Shown here one piece after another: positions 54,707 through 64,000 of a stretch of DNA of 64,000 nt. How positions within the stretch are numbered: position 1 is the stretch's first letter; each line of letters begins with the position of its first letter. Under the pieces are notes generated by a model. That model was not told the DNA's origin, did no database searches, and was given only the letters and a program-made list of their open reading frames with translations. Source of the DNA: Phialophora verrucosa (Eukaryota; Ascomycota; Eurotiomycetes; Chaetothyriales; Herpotrichiellaceae); contig MSED01000005.1 of the NCBI GenBank assembly GCA_002099365.1, positions 2,108,001 through 2,172,000 of the forward strand, given 5' to 3'. Both the position numbers and the translations under genes were made by a program.

Positions 54707-55614
54707 TCAAGTGCCCGAAATTGACAGCTTGTACACTTCCACACCAGGTCCTTCGGCCATCAACCCATCCAAATTCTCGGGCCTGGTAAGTTTCAAAACC
54801 ATTTCCATAGGTCGATAGGCTAGGTCATTGATGCACGAAAGGACCGAGGCCTCCTTTTCAGCATCCCAGCCCCTCAGCGCTCCGGACCGAGTCCTTCCTT
54901 GCAGAGATCTAAGGAAGCGATTCCACCCTGTAAACTCCCAAATCTCTATCGCTACGGCATCAGATTGAGAACCAGTAAGCCATATATACCATGGCGAGGA
55001 CGTGCAAGGTGCGTGCAGCTTGACCTCCACAAGAGATTGGAGCTCTGTTTTGAACTTAATGACGACTGAGACTAAAGCCTTCAGCTCTGCGAACTGTGAG
55101 GAGCCTCTGCAAGAGGTACTTGTCACATACGCGATCTTGCGGATGTGCCGTAATTTGTAATGGCCCAACGTCTTGAGGTAAAGGTTGCCAAAGTCGGACG
55201 GCTGGGTCAAGCGACTGCCGATGATGGTTGTAGAGCCTGGTCAGAATCAGCTGGTGCTTCTTTCAAGCCAAAGACATGCTTCACAAGGCCGAAAGACTTG
55301 TGCGGATGCGCCCACGGGGACGTACGGTAGAAAAAAGGTATCCATTCCTGACTGACTTGGCGACACACACTCAGGAGCGATTTCCTTGCCTTTCCAAGTT
55401 TGAAGAGCTCCGCGGAATCCTCAGACGGTCGAGGTAGGTCGGTGAGATTAAAGTAGATCTGCCATCTTATCTCGACGGGAAGGTCAAGAAAAGGCGGCTC
55501 TTGTTGACCGATGATTGGCTGCGCAGGAGGGACTTGTGGAGTGACTTTTTTGGTTCGGGGCTTCTTGTATGGCCTTGCGCCTGGTTCACGTCTAGTTCTT
55601 TTGATCGGCGGCAT
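54707..55614 (-). CDS. F-box-like (2EXR-type) protein
   Basis: ATG 55614 begins MPPIKRTRREPGARPYKKPR, a basic head, then FLDLPVEIRWQIYFNL, the LPxEIRxxIY motif of fungal F-box-like/2EXR proteins, and LLSVCRQVSQEWIPFFYRTS. The rest (DFGNLYLKTLGHYKLRHIRKIAYVT...) is in another frame. A GTCTTT...GGCAG intron at 55215-55297 (83 bases, CTGAC about 40 bases before the acceptor) joins them in phase to 274 residues. The donor is weak, so a frameshift is the alternative. Function unknown; F-box-like proteins may recruit substrates to ubiquitin ligases. Confidence 0.55.
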
Positions 55615-57204
55615 TTTCAAGAGTTTGAAGCACTGCAGTCTAAGAAATGCATTGTTTGTTAGCGAGAGGTGAGTGTGTGTGAGTGTGAGTGATGAAGAAT
55701 GACTTACTGATTGTCACGATGAAGGTGAATATCACCATGGGACCTCGTGACAGCATTCACCACTTGACAGGCAGCTCACCCAGGGCAAGGCGGTCTGTAA
55801 CCGTGCGTTTGCTTGCATGAGCGTCATCAACAATAAATCTCCTTTCGACTTTAACCAAGTTAACCATTGGATGGCAATTGCAGAAGCTCAACGTCGACCG
55901 CACCAGAGGGCTTTGAGTAGCAAACTGGTGAATGAGACCACAAGTCGAGAAGATTCCTGCTAAACCCAGGGCATCCGACAGCCGAGATCCTCTCCAGTCT
56001 CTTCGACATCAGCTCTTCCCGATGCTCAAACTCACCCCCGGCGCGCCGACAGAAGTGGACTTAAGTGTTCTCCAGAAGCTTCGTTCGTACAGTACCTGTA
56101 TCTCAAGTAGAAATTTTTGAAATTGACCGGCTTAAATTACCCAATATAGGTATCGGGCTTTCCTCTTTCGCCCTGTCTGGATGTTGTCTTCGTCAAGGCG
56201 TTGGTCAAAAGCAAGCTGGAACCTGCGCAAACAGATAATAGCATCTCTAGAACCAGGTATAGGAGCTGCTGTGAGGGGAAGATGGTAGCTAGTCTTCGCC
56301 TACCCGATGGTATACTGCTAAGAGGAATTCCTCGTTTCTTTGCTTGGTTGTGCTCCTTCTGGGGGTACGTGGGCAAAACCAGAATGGGCGTGGAACCTGG
56401 TATCGAGGAGGAGAACAAGAGAACGCAAATTATTGAATGCTGGAGTGTAAAACCGACTTTGGCCAAGTTGAGCAGAGCAGTTGCGGGTTTCGACTTCCAC
56501 AAGTTGTATGGAGGCAGCGCATGTAGTGCTCCTCATATCAAAACTTCAAATGCCAGAAAGCGATGCGTCTGGACATTGCATTCCTTCCCGTCCTGGGATA
56601 GCGAATGGCCAACCTTTCTTGTGGATGCTCAGCAACAACATTTCAAGACCTTGTGCTGGTAAACCAAGGACCATTGCCTGACCGGCAGTCCTTGAGTACG
56701 AATATAGTTACGAGATACGATCCGGGTATCAGTGACTGTGTCATGTATGACGTTTGAAGGTACTGGACACGACGGGTGGCCTTATTTCAGGATCAGGAGA
56801 TACTGGGGGTGGGTGGACGAGAGCATGGGTCTTATCCGCCTATCAACCACCTGTATTCCGTAACAGGCCGGGGGTGGCAGGGAGCTGTAACCACTTGCGG
56901 AAGCTCAGAGGAAGACGCAGGCGGGACACGGGTACGGAGACGCTGAGTGCTGGGCACTCTTTTGGTGTCTGCCTGCGATTTGATCGGCACCATGGCATCA
57001 ATCATCCTCAGCTTGTCGCCGCTCTGAGATATCGATGATAACTCGAGGTGAAAGAATCCCATCCGATAAACTTTTCAAGAACAAATTGTACTTCCTTCGA
57101 CATTTCCTTGAACATAGGCACTTTTCAGCCTCTCACTGGCTTCCATGCGCTGGCTTCTACCCCGCATTGGTTGATTTGGCAAACTCCAGTGATATTGGTT
57201 CAAG
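55615..57204. other. intergenic, about 1.6 kb, between divergent genes
   Basis: No supported gene; a 153-codon plus-strand frame at 56201 lacks family features. A short (GTGA)n-like GTGAGTGTGTGTGAGTGTGA tract lies near 55668-55692. Confidence 0.4.
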
Positions 57205-58846
57205 ATGACTGTTCACAAACAGTATCCCGCTCGCAACTACGAGACCTTCGGAGATAGCGAAGATTCACCCAATCAGTCTCCCTCCTCATACCGTCGAGGA
57301 GGCGACGCTGACAAGTCTCGCTCAGCAGCAGTCGAAGCTCGGAGACTGGCGTCTCAAGGCTCATGGGCCGACAACTTTACAGGCGGCACACCCGCAACCG
57401 ACAGGACGCCGTTAGCCTCAACGGTTGACGGCGATGAAGAGAGGGATATTGAGTATCCAGATATCGCACAAGATGGTGATCCATCCGATCCTCCCCCAGT
57501 CTATACTCCCTCCGCCGGTACGCAGGCGGCGTCGCAATCGCCTGTAGCACCTGCCTCACCGGTGGCTGCGAGATCAGTCCCTACTACGGTCCCCGGGCCA
57601 GTAAGCGCTCCCAGCACACAATCCCCTTCAAACACACGTTCTACCCAAAGCCCATATCGACCAAATGATGAAGAGGTGGGCCCGTCGACCCTGCCAGAGG
57701 CCGTCCAGCAGCCGCACGAAGAACATCCCAACTATCGCGGCCAAGGCTATGATGAAGAAGCAGACTCAGACTCCGACGCTTTGCCGGTCTTTTTGCAGCA
57801 GCGACAACATCAACGACAGAAGAGAAAGTGGTGCCGTGGTCCTCCAAAGGCTCGATCGTGTGGTAGTCGGCGACGCGGTTTCGGACACCATAGAGACGGC
57901 AAACATCGAGCCCATCGTGTCAAGAAGATAATCTTCTTCCTTCTGGCACTACTGGCTTGCCTGTGGCTCCTGATTCCAGGGCTTTGCAAGTCCCTCAAGA
58001 ATGTACAGGAGCCATTTCTTACCTTGTTTCAGTTAATTGTTCCCATGTATCCTTGCTGACATGATCCTTTTTGAACAGGACGGTCGTTATGACCTTCCGA
58101 GCTTTGGAAAACAGCCATCACAGACACCATGGCCACAGGAGAAGCGCGAACATCGCGAACACGAGACGTTTCGGTCTATCACCGGCACATACCAACTGTA
58201 CGATCTACTTGATTTGTCCACAACGAGCGGCAGCATCTCAGTTACGATCGAAGTTCAGCCTGGCGAAAAGCCGGCTGTACTCCGTCTCGCAAGTATAGCG
58301 GGAAGCATAAATGTGAGGATGACCTCTGGAGGTGGCTTGTTCAAGAAACGACTTGTCTCCGAGGCGGCAAGGGCGCGGGTCTTGCAGACTGAGATATCTA
58401 CTAGCGCAGGTAGTGTCTCAGGCAACATTGTTCACGGAAATGGGGGATCGGCCTCGATCTCTACGAACGCAGGCTCTATCAACTTGGATGTCTACGCAGT
58501 CGGCGTTTCGGAGATGGATGCACATTCGAGTCTTTCGACTGTGTCAAATCACGGGAGCCAGCATATCAAGGTGTACTCCGCCGTTACCAACACCGAGCCA
58601 ATCCGTGCTCTCGAGGCATCCCATCAAGTGCGTGGTAGTGGGAGTATGACGATCGAGTATCCGACAGAGTGGGAGGGAATGGTGCACATGACTTCCTACG
58701 GCTCCGGCAGTATCGGTGCCAATGGCCGCGGCTTGATAGTCCGCAAGGAGAGCAGTCATGAGCTATATGGTTACAAGGGACCAAAGGAGGGGACAAAGGT
58801 CGAGATTTCGGAGCTTGGGAGTGGTAGTGTGAGGTTTTCGTGTTGA
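57205..58846 (+). CDS. single-pass membrane protein with Gly/Ser beta-repeat ectodomain-like region
   Basis: Exons 57205-58002 and 58079-58846 (76-base intron GTACAG...TTGCTGACATG...AACAG, phase 0) give 521 residues. Residues 1-235 are hydrophilic and Ser/Pro/Gln rich, then basic (RRRGFGHHRDGKHRAHRVKK), then one membrane segment (IIFFLLALLACLWLLIPGL). The C-terminal part has short repeated strands: SGSISVTIEV, AGSINVRM, AGSVSGNIV, AGSINLDVY, SGSMTIEY, SGSIGANG, SGSVRFSC. This resembles DUF4097-like adhesin repeats or the fungal DUF7330 (likeness only). With positive residues before the span, the repeats are likely lumenal or extracellular. Role unknown. Confidence 0.75.
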
Positions 58847-59236
58847 GTTCTGCGACCATTCGACCCTAGGCGGGTCTGGACTGTTACGGGTTATGATTAT
58901 ACAATCTGCAGGGGACATACTTCCCTATCTACGATGATGTCGAAGGATTTATTGGCACACATGTATTCAAAACAGCGACGAGGTACTATGGGACGGGTAA
59001 AAAGCCATGTAGTGTAGCATGGATCAGAAAATCCGTTTGGACCTCGGTTAACGAGACGCCTCCGGCTCCATCTATCCAACTCTAACAACGTCTTCCATAT
59101 TGCTGTATTAGAGACGCCTCCCTTTCCTCCTTGTTGTCTACTTCAATATCAAGAGGTGCATCAGGCCCTGTACTGATAAGTGGGGACAAGAACGGGCGTA
59201 CACCTCTACCATCACACCGGCGCCACACCTTGCACC
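58847..59236. other. intergenic, 390 bases
   Basis: 3' region of the beta-repeat gene and promoter of the oxidoreductase gene. No feature seen. Confidence 0.4.
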
Positions 59237-60310
59237 ATGAAAGCGATACACATCACGGAATATGTCCAGGCCAATTCAGAGCTGCACGTCACAGAGGTCC
59301 CAGCTCCGGTGCCTAGGGCGGATCAAGTCCTCGTCAACATCACTCACAGCGCATTAAACCACGTCGACCTCCTCTATGCGCGGGGCAAGCACCAGAACAA
59401 TCACATCGGCCTGGTCAAGCCGCCATTTATCCTCGGGCTAGAGTTTGCGGGCACGGTTGCTTCGGCGCCAGCAGGCAGTCAATTCCAGATCGGCGACCAT
59501 GTTTGGGGAGCCAGCGTAGGTGGGTTTGCCGAGCAAATCGCCGTTCCTGCTTCGGCTCTCTTCAGGCTGCCTACGGGCTGGACGCTACATGATGCGGCAG
59601 GGCTAGGCGCGGGGACCGCTCCCGTGAGTTATGGTGCTTTGATCAGGACCGCGGGAGTCAGGGCTGGCCAGACCGTCCTTGTACACGCAGCCGCAGGCGG
59701 ATTGGGAGTTGTTGCTGTGCAGATCGCTCATGCGGTCGGGGCGCAGGTCATTGGGACGGTGGGCAGTGAGGAGAAGGCCGACGTTGTGCGGAAGCTGGGC
59801 GTGCTAGGAGTGGTAAGGTATGATAGAGAAGGGTGGGAAAAGCAGGTGCTGAAGCTCACAAACGGTGCCGGCGTCGACTCCGTCTATGATACTGTTGGCC
59901 TCGTTGAGAAGAGCATCCGGTGCCTGAAGTTTGGAGGCAATATCGTCGTCGCCGGCTTCGCTGGCCTCGACGGCAAAATGGAAACCCTTGCCATGAATAG
60001 AGTGCTGCTCAAAGGCGCGAGGTTGTTAGGATATGTGAGTATTCCTACTTCAGTTGTGACGTGCGCTCGCTGACTCTCACAACAGCGATTCGGCGAAACG
60101 GGGAGACGAGTCCCCGGGGAGAACGATGAAGTCTGGAGGGGCCTGAATGAAATGCTCGAGAGTGGGAAGATCAAGCCGGTCGTCTATTCCACGTATTCTG
60201 GTCTAGAAAGCGTTCCCAAGGCCCTCGATGACCTTGCGTCACGAAAAGTCTGGGGCAAAGCTGTTGTCGAGATTCAGACTCCCAGGCCACAGCTACAGGC
60301 CAGGTTATAA
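59237..60310 (+). CDS. zeta-crystallin/quinone oxidoreductase-like MDR enzyme
   Basis: Exons 59237-60034 and 60086-60310 (51-base intron, GTGAGT...GCTGACTCTCACAACAG) give 357 residues. MKAIHITEYV is the standard start of the family. Features are LNHVDLLYARG, PFILGLEFAGTV, GDHVWGASVGGFAEQIAVPAS, the NADPH-binding LVHAAAGGLGVVAVQIA, and VIGTVGSEEKADVVRKLG. The catalytic zinc ligands are absent, so it belongs to the zinc-free quinone reductase type. The end (ESGKIKPVVYSTYSGLESVPKALDDLASRKVWGK) is normal. Likely an NADPH-dependent reductase of quinones or enones. It is convergent with an SDR only 39 bases away. Confidence 0.88.
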
Positions 60311-60349
60311 CAACTCCTCAGCTTCCACGACAGGATGAAAACCTCGGAA

Positions 60350-61239
60350 TTAGTTCATGACGAGCCCTCCGTCTACTACAATCTGCTGTCCCGTCACCGC
60401 GGCAGCCCACGGGCTAGCGAAGAACAAGACCGCACCAGCCATGTCTTCCGGCGTGGTGACCTTCCTGAGTGGTGTTACGGCCTTGATATGGTCGAACACC
60501 GCCTGCGGAGTACTGGCACTCGCGTCCGTCGTTTGCAGGAGACCCCCGGACACCATGTTCACCGTTATCCCCTTTGGACCCAGATCAGCGGCGCAAGTCC
60601 TGGTGAAGGCCAGCAACGCTCCCTTGGCCGCGGTGTAATCGTGGTACGGCACAACAGGGTTCTGGAACAGGTTGGAACCGATGTTGATGATACGGCCGAA
60701 TCCAGAATTCTCGAAACCAGGCAAAGCAGCCTGCGTGGTATTCAGTGTGCCACACAGAAACCCCTCTAGCTGGGCGTTGAGATCTGACCATCTCAACTCC
60801 GCCACTTTTGGTCTCGCATCTCCGTTGAAAGCAAACTTGCCCACCATGGCATTATTCACAACAGTCGTGATGGGTTTTCCGAAATGCCGCTTCGCAGCCT
60901 CGAATAGAGCCTTCACTTCCTCGGAACGTGTGACATCGGCACGGAAAGCGAAGGCATCAAGCTCCTTTGCCAGCCCGGACACGACACCCTCTTCGGAGCT
61001 GTAGTAGTTTAGAACGACTTTTGCGCCCTCTGCATGGAACGCCTTTGCGATGGCGAGACCGAGTCCGCGGGAAGACCCTGTAATAGCGCGAATGAGTATT
61101 GATTATAAACTTATGTTGCCGAACTGCGTCCTGCGATTGGAAGCGCTTTTCTTTTTACACACAGGAGACATGTCTCCCAAGGGAGCTGCTTAGGTACTTG
61201 CTTACCAGTAACGAGGACGATTTGATCTTCAAGCTTCAT
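60350..61239 (-). CDS. short-chain dehydrogenase/reductase (FabG-like)
   Basis: Exons 61206-61239 and 60350-61077 (128-base intron GTAAGC...ATTACAG). The intron falls inside the cofactor motif, giving TGSSRGLGLAIAKAF. Further motifs are VVNNAM (NNAG variant with Met), IINIGSNLF with the catalytic Ser, YTAAKGAL (Tyr-Lys), and VNMVSGGL. The end GQQIVVDGGLVMN is the standard FabG-like tail. Total 253 residues. The NNAM change and missing canonical N/A may affect little. Reduces a ketone or oxidises an alcohol with NAD(P)H; substrate unknown. Confidence 0.88.
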
Positions 61240-62003
61240 CGCCTCTGTCCTTTTCACGTACATCAATAGGATATCTTATTATACTAGTACTCGTGAGCTC
61301 GTAAGCGAACGCCTACAAGCCGATAGCCTCGTGAATACCGATCAACGCAAGGTTGCAGGGAAACCAGCCACCGAATTTGATGGTCAGTGCCGCCGCTTTT
61401 TAATGCGGAAAGTGCGGCACAAGGCGTTGGTTGGTTATTTAGCCCATTCTCACATTTCATACTCTCTAGACTACACATAAGAGTAAATCAATCACAGAAT
61501 GCATAAGCTCGTTACACCCTTGGTGGGTTTCTTCCGCCCAAGCCAGGTTCGCTGTCCCTGGTCCCTTTCCACATCAGCCTAACCTCGACGGTCTTTGGGT
61601 ATTTTACTGCTAAATAACTAACCGTACAATCTAGAGGAAAGAATTGGCCATGCATTTTGATGATGGCTGTGCCTCATCTCCCTCAAGCGCACTGGGAAAC
61701 TCCCCGAAAAGCACGCAATAAGCGTCTACTAAGACGCTAGATCGTGTTTATTCCTCACCCCACGGGGAGGGTTTGGGGCACCTTCCCTCAAGTGAACAAC
61801 TATTCAACCGCGAGAATGAAACCCATTAGGAGTTCAGGGGTCGAAGGAGAGCCATTGGAGTTACAGGGATACCCTCTAAACACCAACGCCTGGTTTATCA
61901 GGTGCGGTGCTCAGACACTTGTTCCGCCTAATAACCTCTACAAATGTAAGGTGAACTCAAACCGAATACCCCCATGTTGTAGTCAAATGACTCGCACGCT
62001 TCC
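61240..62003. other. intergenic, about 760 bases
   Basis: Promoter of the SDR gene plus upstream part of the broken transporter. No missing transporter exon could be found here. Confidence 0.4.
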
Positions 62004-63880
62004 ATGGCTGCGCTGGCAGAGAAGAGGAGTTCTGGATCGGGATCCCATGAGGATCCCCCTGCCGATCTACCTCCATAATTTAAACATACTGGTCGGTTTG
62101 GATCGCGAAGATAATTCAATGCAGGAGGCATCTTAGGTCTTGTTGGGGGATTTGCGGCGGCAACTGCGAAAAAGGTCGACACTGTCGTTATTGGAATGAC
62201 CTTCTTGGGCGTGGCCGCAGCTAGCCAAGGAGTTGCCGCCGCCGCCATGGCAGAGATCTTCCCGTTGAAATACAGAGGTTACGTCCAAGGTGAGATATTC
62301 CCAACACTCATTCCTGCCAATCCCAGCCTGACTATTCAACGTTATGGCCAGCATTGAAGCCCTACCTTTCGCCTTTAACGCCCTTGGGACATATCTGGGA
62401 TATTCCCTGGTCAAGAATGCTTCGTGGCGATGGGTTTTTTACATGAACGTCATCGTGGTGGCGAGTTACACTGTCCTGCTAGGGGCTTTCTATCATCCGG
62501 TGAGACCAAAGATAGCCAGAAGTTTTCCCCCTAGTGTCTATCCCTAACGTCCGTACAGCCTGTGCCGCAGAAAGAATTCTCACGCTTCACCATCCTCAAG
62601 ACGATTGACTTCATAGGTTGTGGTCTTTTCATACTCGGTCTGGGTGGAGTGCTTCTGGGAGTAACCTGGGCGGCGGGGACGTATCCCTGGAAATCTGCTC
62701 CTGTGTTAGTCCCACTTCTCACCGGAGTGCTCATCTTCGTCGTGTTCCTACTTTGGGGTAAGAGAGAGCGATGGCCCATATCGTTCCAATCGTTGACTGT
62801 GTCCACAGAGCTTTATGGGGCCTCAAATCCACTCCTCCCCAGACGAATGTTTACTAAGGCCACTGGGTAGGTGAATTACCGCGCGAGAAAATTACCTCTC
62901 CAGGCTAACACAAACTTTGTCAGGCTAACATCACTCTGTATTGTCGTTTCGATCACGGCCTTCCCATTGATCGTGTCATTAAGTGGTTGGCCGACCGAGA
63001 CTGCAGCCCTTTTTACCACTGACCCAATACAAATCGGCCGCTACGGAATACCTCAAGGCATAGGCCTGGAATTTGGGTCTATCTTCTGTGGCGTGCTCAT
63101 CAGGTACATTGGGCCAACCAACATACAACTTACTGTCGCAGCGACTCTTTCGGCTCTGTTTGTTGGCTTGATGGCAATCTTGACGCCGGATAACATTGCA
63201 CCAGGACTAGCGTTTACCTGCCTTTTCTGTTTCTTCATCAACTATACCCAAATCTGTGCCATGGTGATGGCTCAGCTGAAGGTAGAGTATCGTGACCTCG
63301 CAAAGGCCACAGGCATACTGGCTATAATGCGCAACGTCGGCGCTTCTATTGGGAGTAGGTACCGCGCCTCCCGGCACATACCCCGTACTGACTGGAGGTC
63401 CTTGTCGCAATTTTCTACTCAGTCCTAACCACACGAGTTGACACTCTACTCCCTTCCAAAGTCAGTAGCGCAGCCGTGGAGGCTGGTCTTGCTCCATCAT
63501 CGGTGCCAGCCCTCTGTACAGCACTGCTCACCTCCAATCAAACACAATTGGAACAAATACCTGGACTTACTCCGCATATACTCGAGGTTGCCCTTGGAGC
63601 AGAGAAGCTGGCTTATGCCGCCGCTTTCCGGTGAGTCGTCCACTCCCCGTTCGTGGCGATCTATTTTAAATATGAATGAGGCAACTAATGAGGGTGTAGA
63701 GCGGTATACTATATTGCCTGTGGTATTGGAGTCATTGGTGCTATCGCCGCCATCTTCAGCAAGGATGCCAGGCCACAAATGACCAATAAGCTTCAGGTCG
63801 ACCTTCATGAAAGGGATCATGCTCACTTTTTCAAGCCTACAACAGTTGACGTGCATCATGAGGGCAGTCATCCAAAATAG
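62004..63880 (+). pseudogene. broken TRI12/siderophore-type MFS transporter
   Basis: Most of the gene is readable. An N-terminal scrap (ATG 62004, MAALAEKRSSGSGSHEDPPADLPP) runs into TAA at 62076. Exons 62125-62289, 62360-62499, 62559-62757, 62809-62866, 62924-63354, 63398-63630 and 63700-63880 follow with mostly canonical introns and matching phases. Family features are KKVDTVVIGMTFLGVAAASQG, FPLKYRGYVQ, NASWRWVFYMN, ELYGASNPLLPRRMF, RYGIPQGIGLEFGSIF, and the TRI12-type tail (LPSKVSSAAVEAGLAPSSVPAL, IPGLTPHILEVAL). Three lesions: the early stop, loss of the first spans (no sequence for them between 62079 and 62124), and a phase mismatch at 63354/63398. Confidence 0.75.
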
Positions 63881-64000
63881 AGAACTGCTGAGACATGTCA
63901 TCCCTCAACAGCGTCACTCTGTCATGGAACCCTACGGATGCTAAATGGAGGCGTCCGTCGAAAGTGAAGGATGCATGTAATGGTAGGGTGTTTGCTAGTT

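Noticed and set aside
56201..56662. 153-codon plus-strand open frame
   Set aside because: No domain, no splice context, and rich in Cys/Trp as in random frames.

Overview
This window is nuclear DNA from a filamentous ascomycete (Pezizomycotina). The genes are split by short introns (about 48-100 bases) with GT...AG ends and CTRAC-like branch sites. The proteins include typical fungal families: a FluG-type amidohydrolase/glutamine synthetase fusion, Zn2Cys6 regulators, Sec39, Mot1, GPI2 and AIM11. No order or genus can be fixed from sequence alone. I rebuilt gene models by joining reading frames at splice sites that keep the phase; where the phase does not close I say so.

Left arm (1-9.4 kb, all minus strand): the N-terminal part of a DCAF11/LEC14B-type WD40 protein runs off the left edge. 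Next comes a tandem group of three related, unrecognised small proteins, one of them decayed. A secreted lysozyme-fold protein with four exons follows, then a single-pass membrane protein of unknown function. Housekeeping block (9.8-20.1 kb): Sec39 (Dsl1 tethering complex) is divergent from a twin-CX9C complex I subunit (NDUFS5 type), followed by the TBP-removing ATPase Mot1.

Middle (22-31.4 kb): a secreted germin-like cupin with a long pyrimidine-rich leader, a transcription-factor-like gene with a frame break, a MAPEG membrane enzyme, a LIM-like zinc protein interrupted by an in-frame TAG, a fungal F-box-type protein, and an ExoIII-like nuclease. At 32-40.6 kb lie the FluG-type fusion, a succinate-semialdehyde dehydrogenase and GPI2 (GPI-anchor synthesis). 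Between the convergent ends of the first two is a gene-free tract of GC-stem hairpin repeats.

Right arm (41.5-64 kb): an SDR next to a Zn2Cys6 regulator, the mitochondrial protein AIM11, a DHA1-type MFS pump, a proline-rich/coiled-coil membrane protein, an F-box-like protein, and a membrane protein with Gly/Ser beta-repeats. It ends with a quinone oxidoreductase-like enzyme, a convergent SDR, and the broken remains of a TRI12/siderophore-type MFS transporter. The last three resemble the worn edge of a small metabolic cluster, but this is inference.

Best candidates for something undescribed: the tandem small-protein family (about 1.7-4.6 kb), the hairpin repeat tract (35.45-35.88 kb) and the TAG-interrupted LIM-like gene (26.35-27.92 kb).
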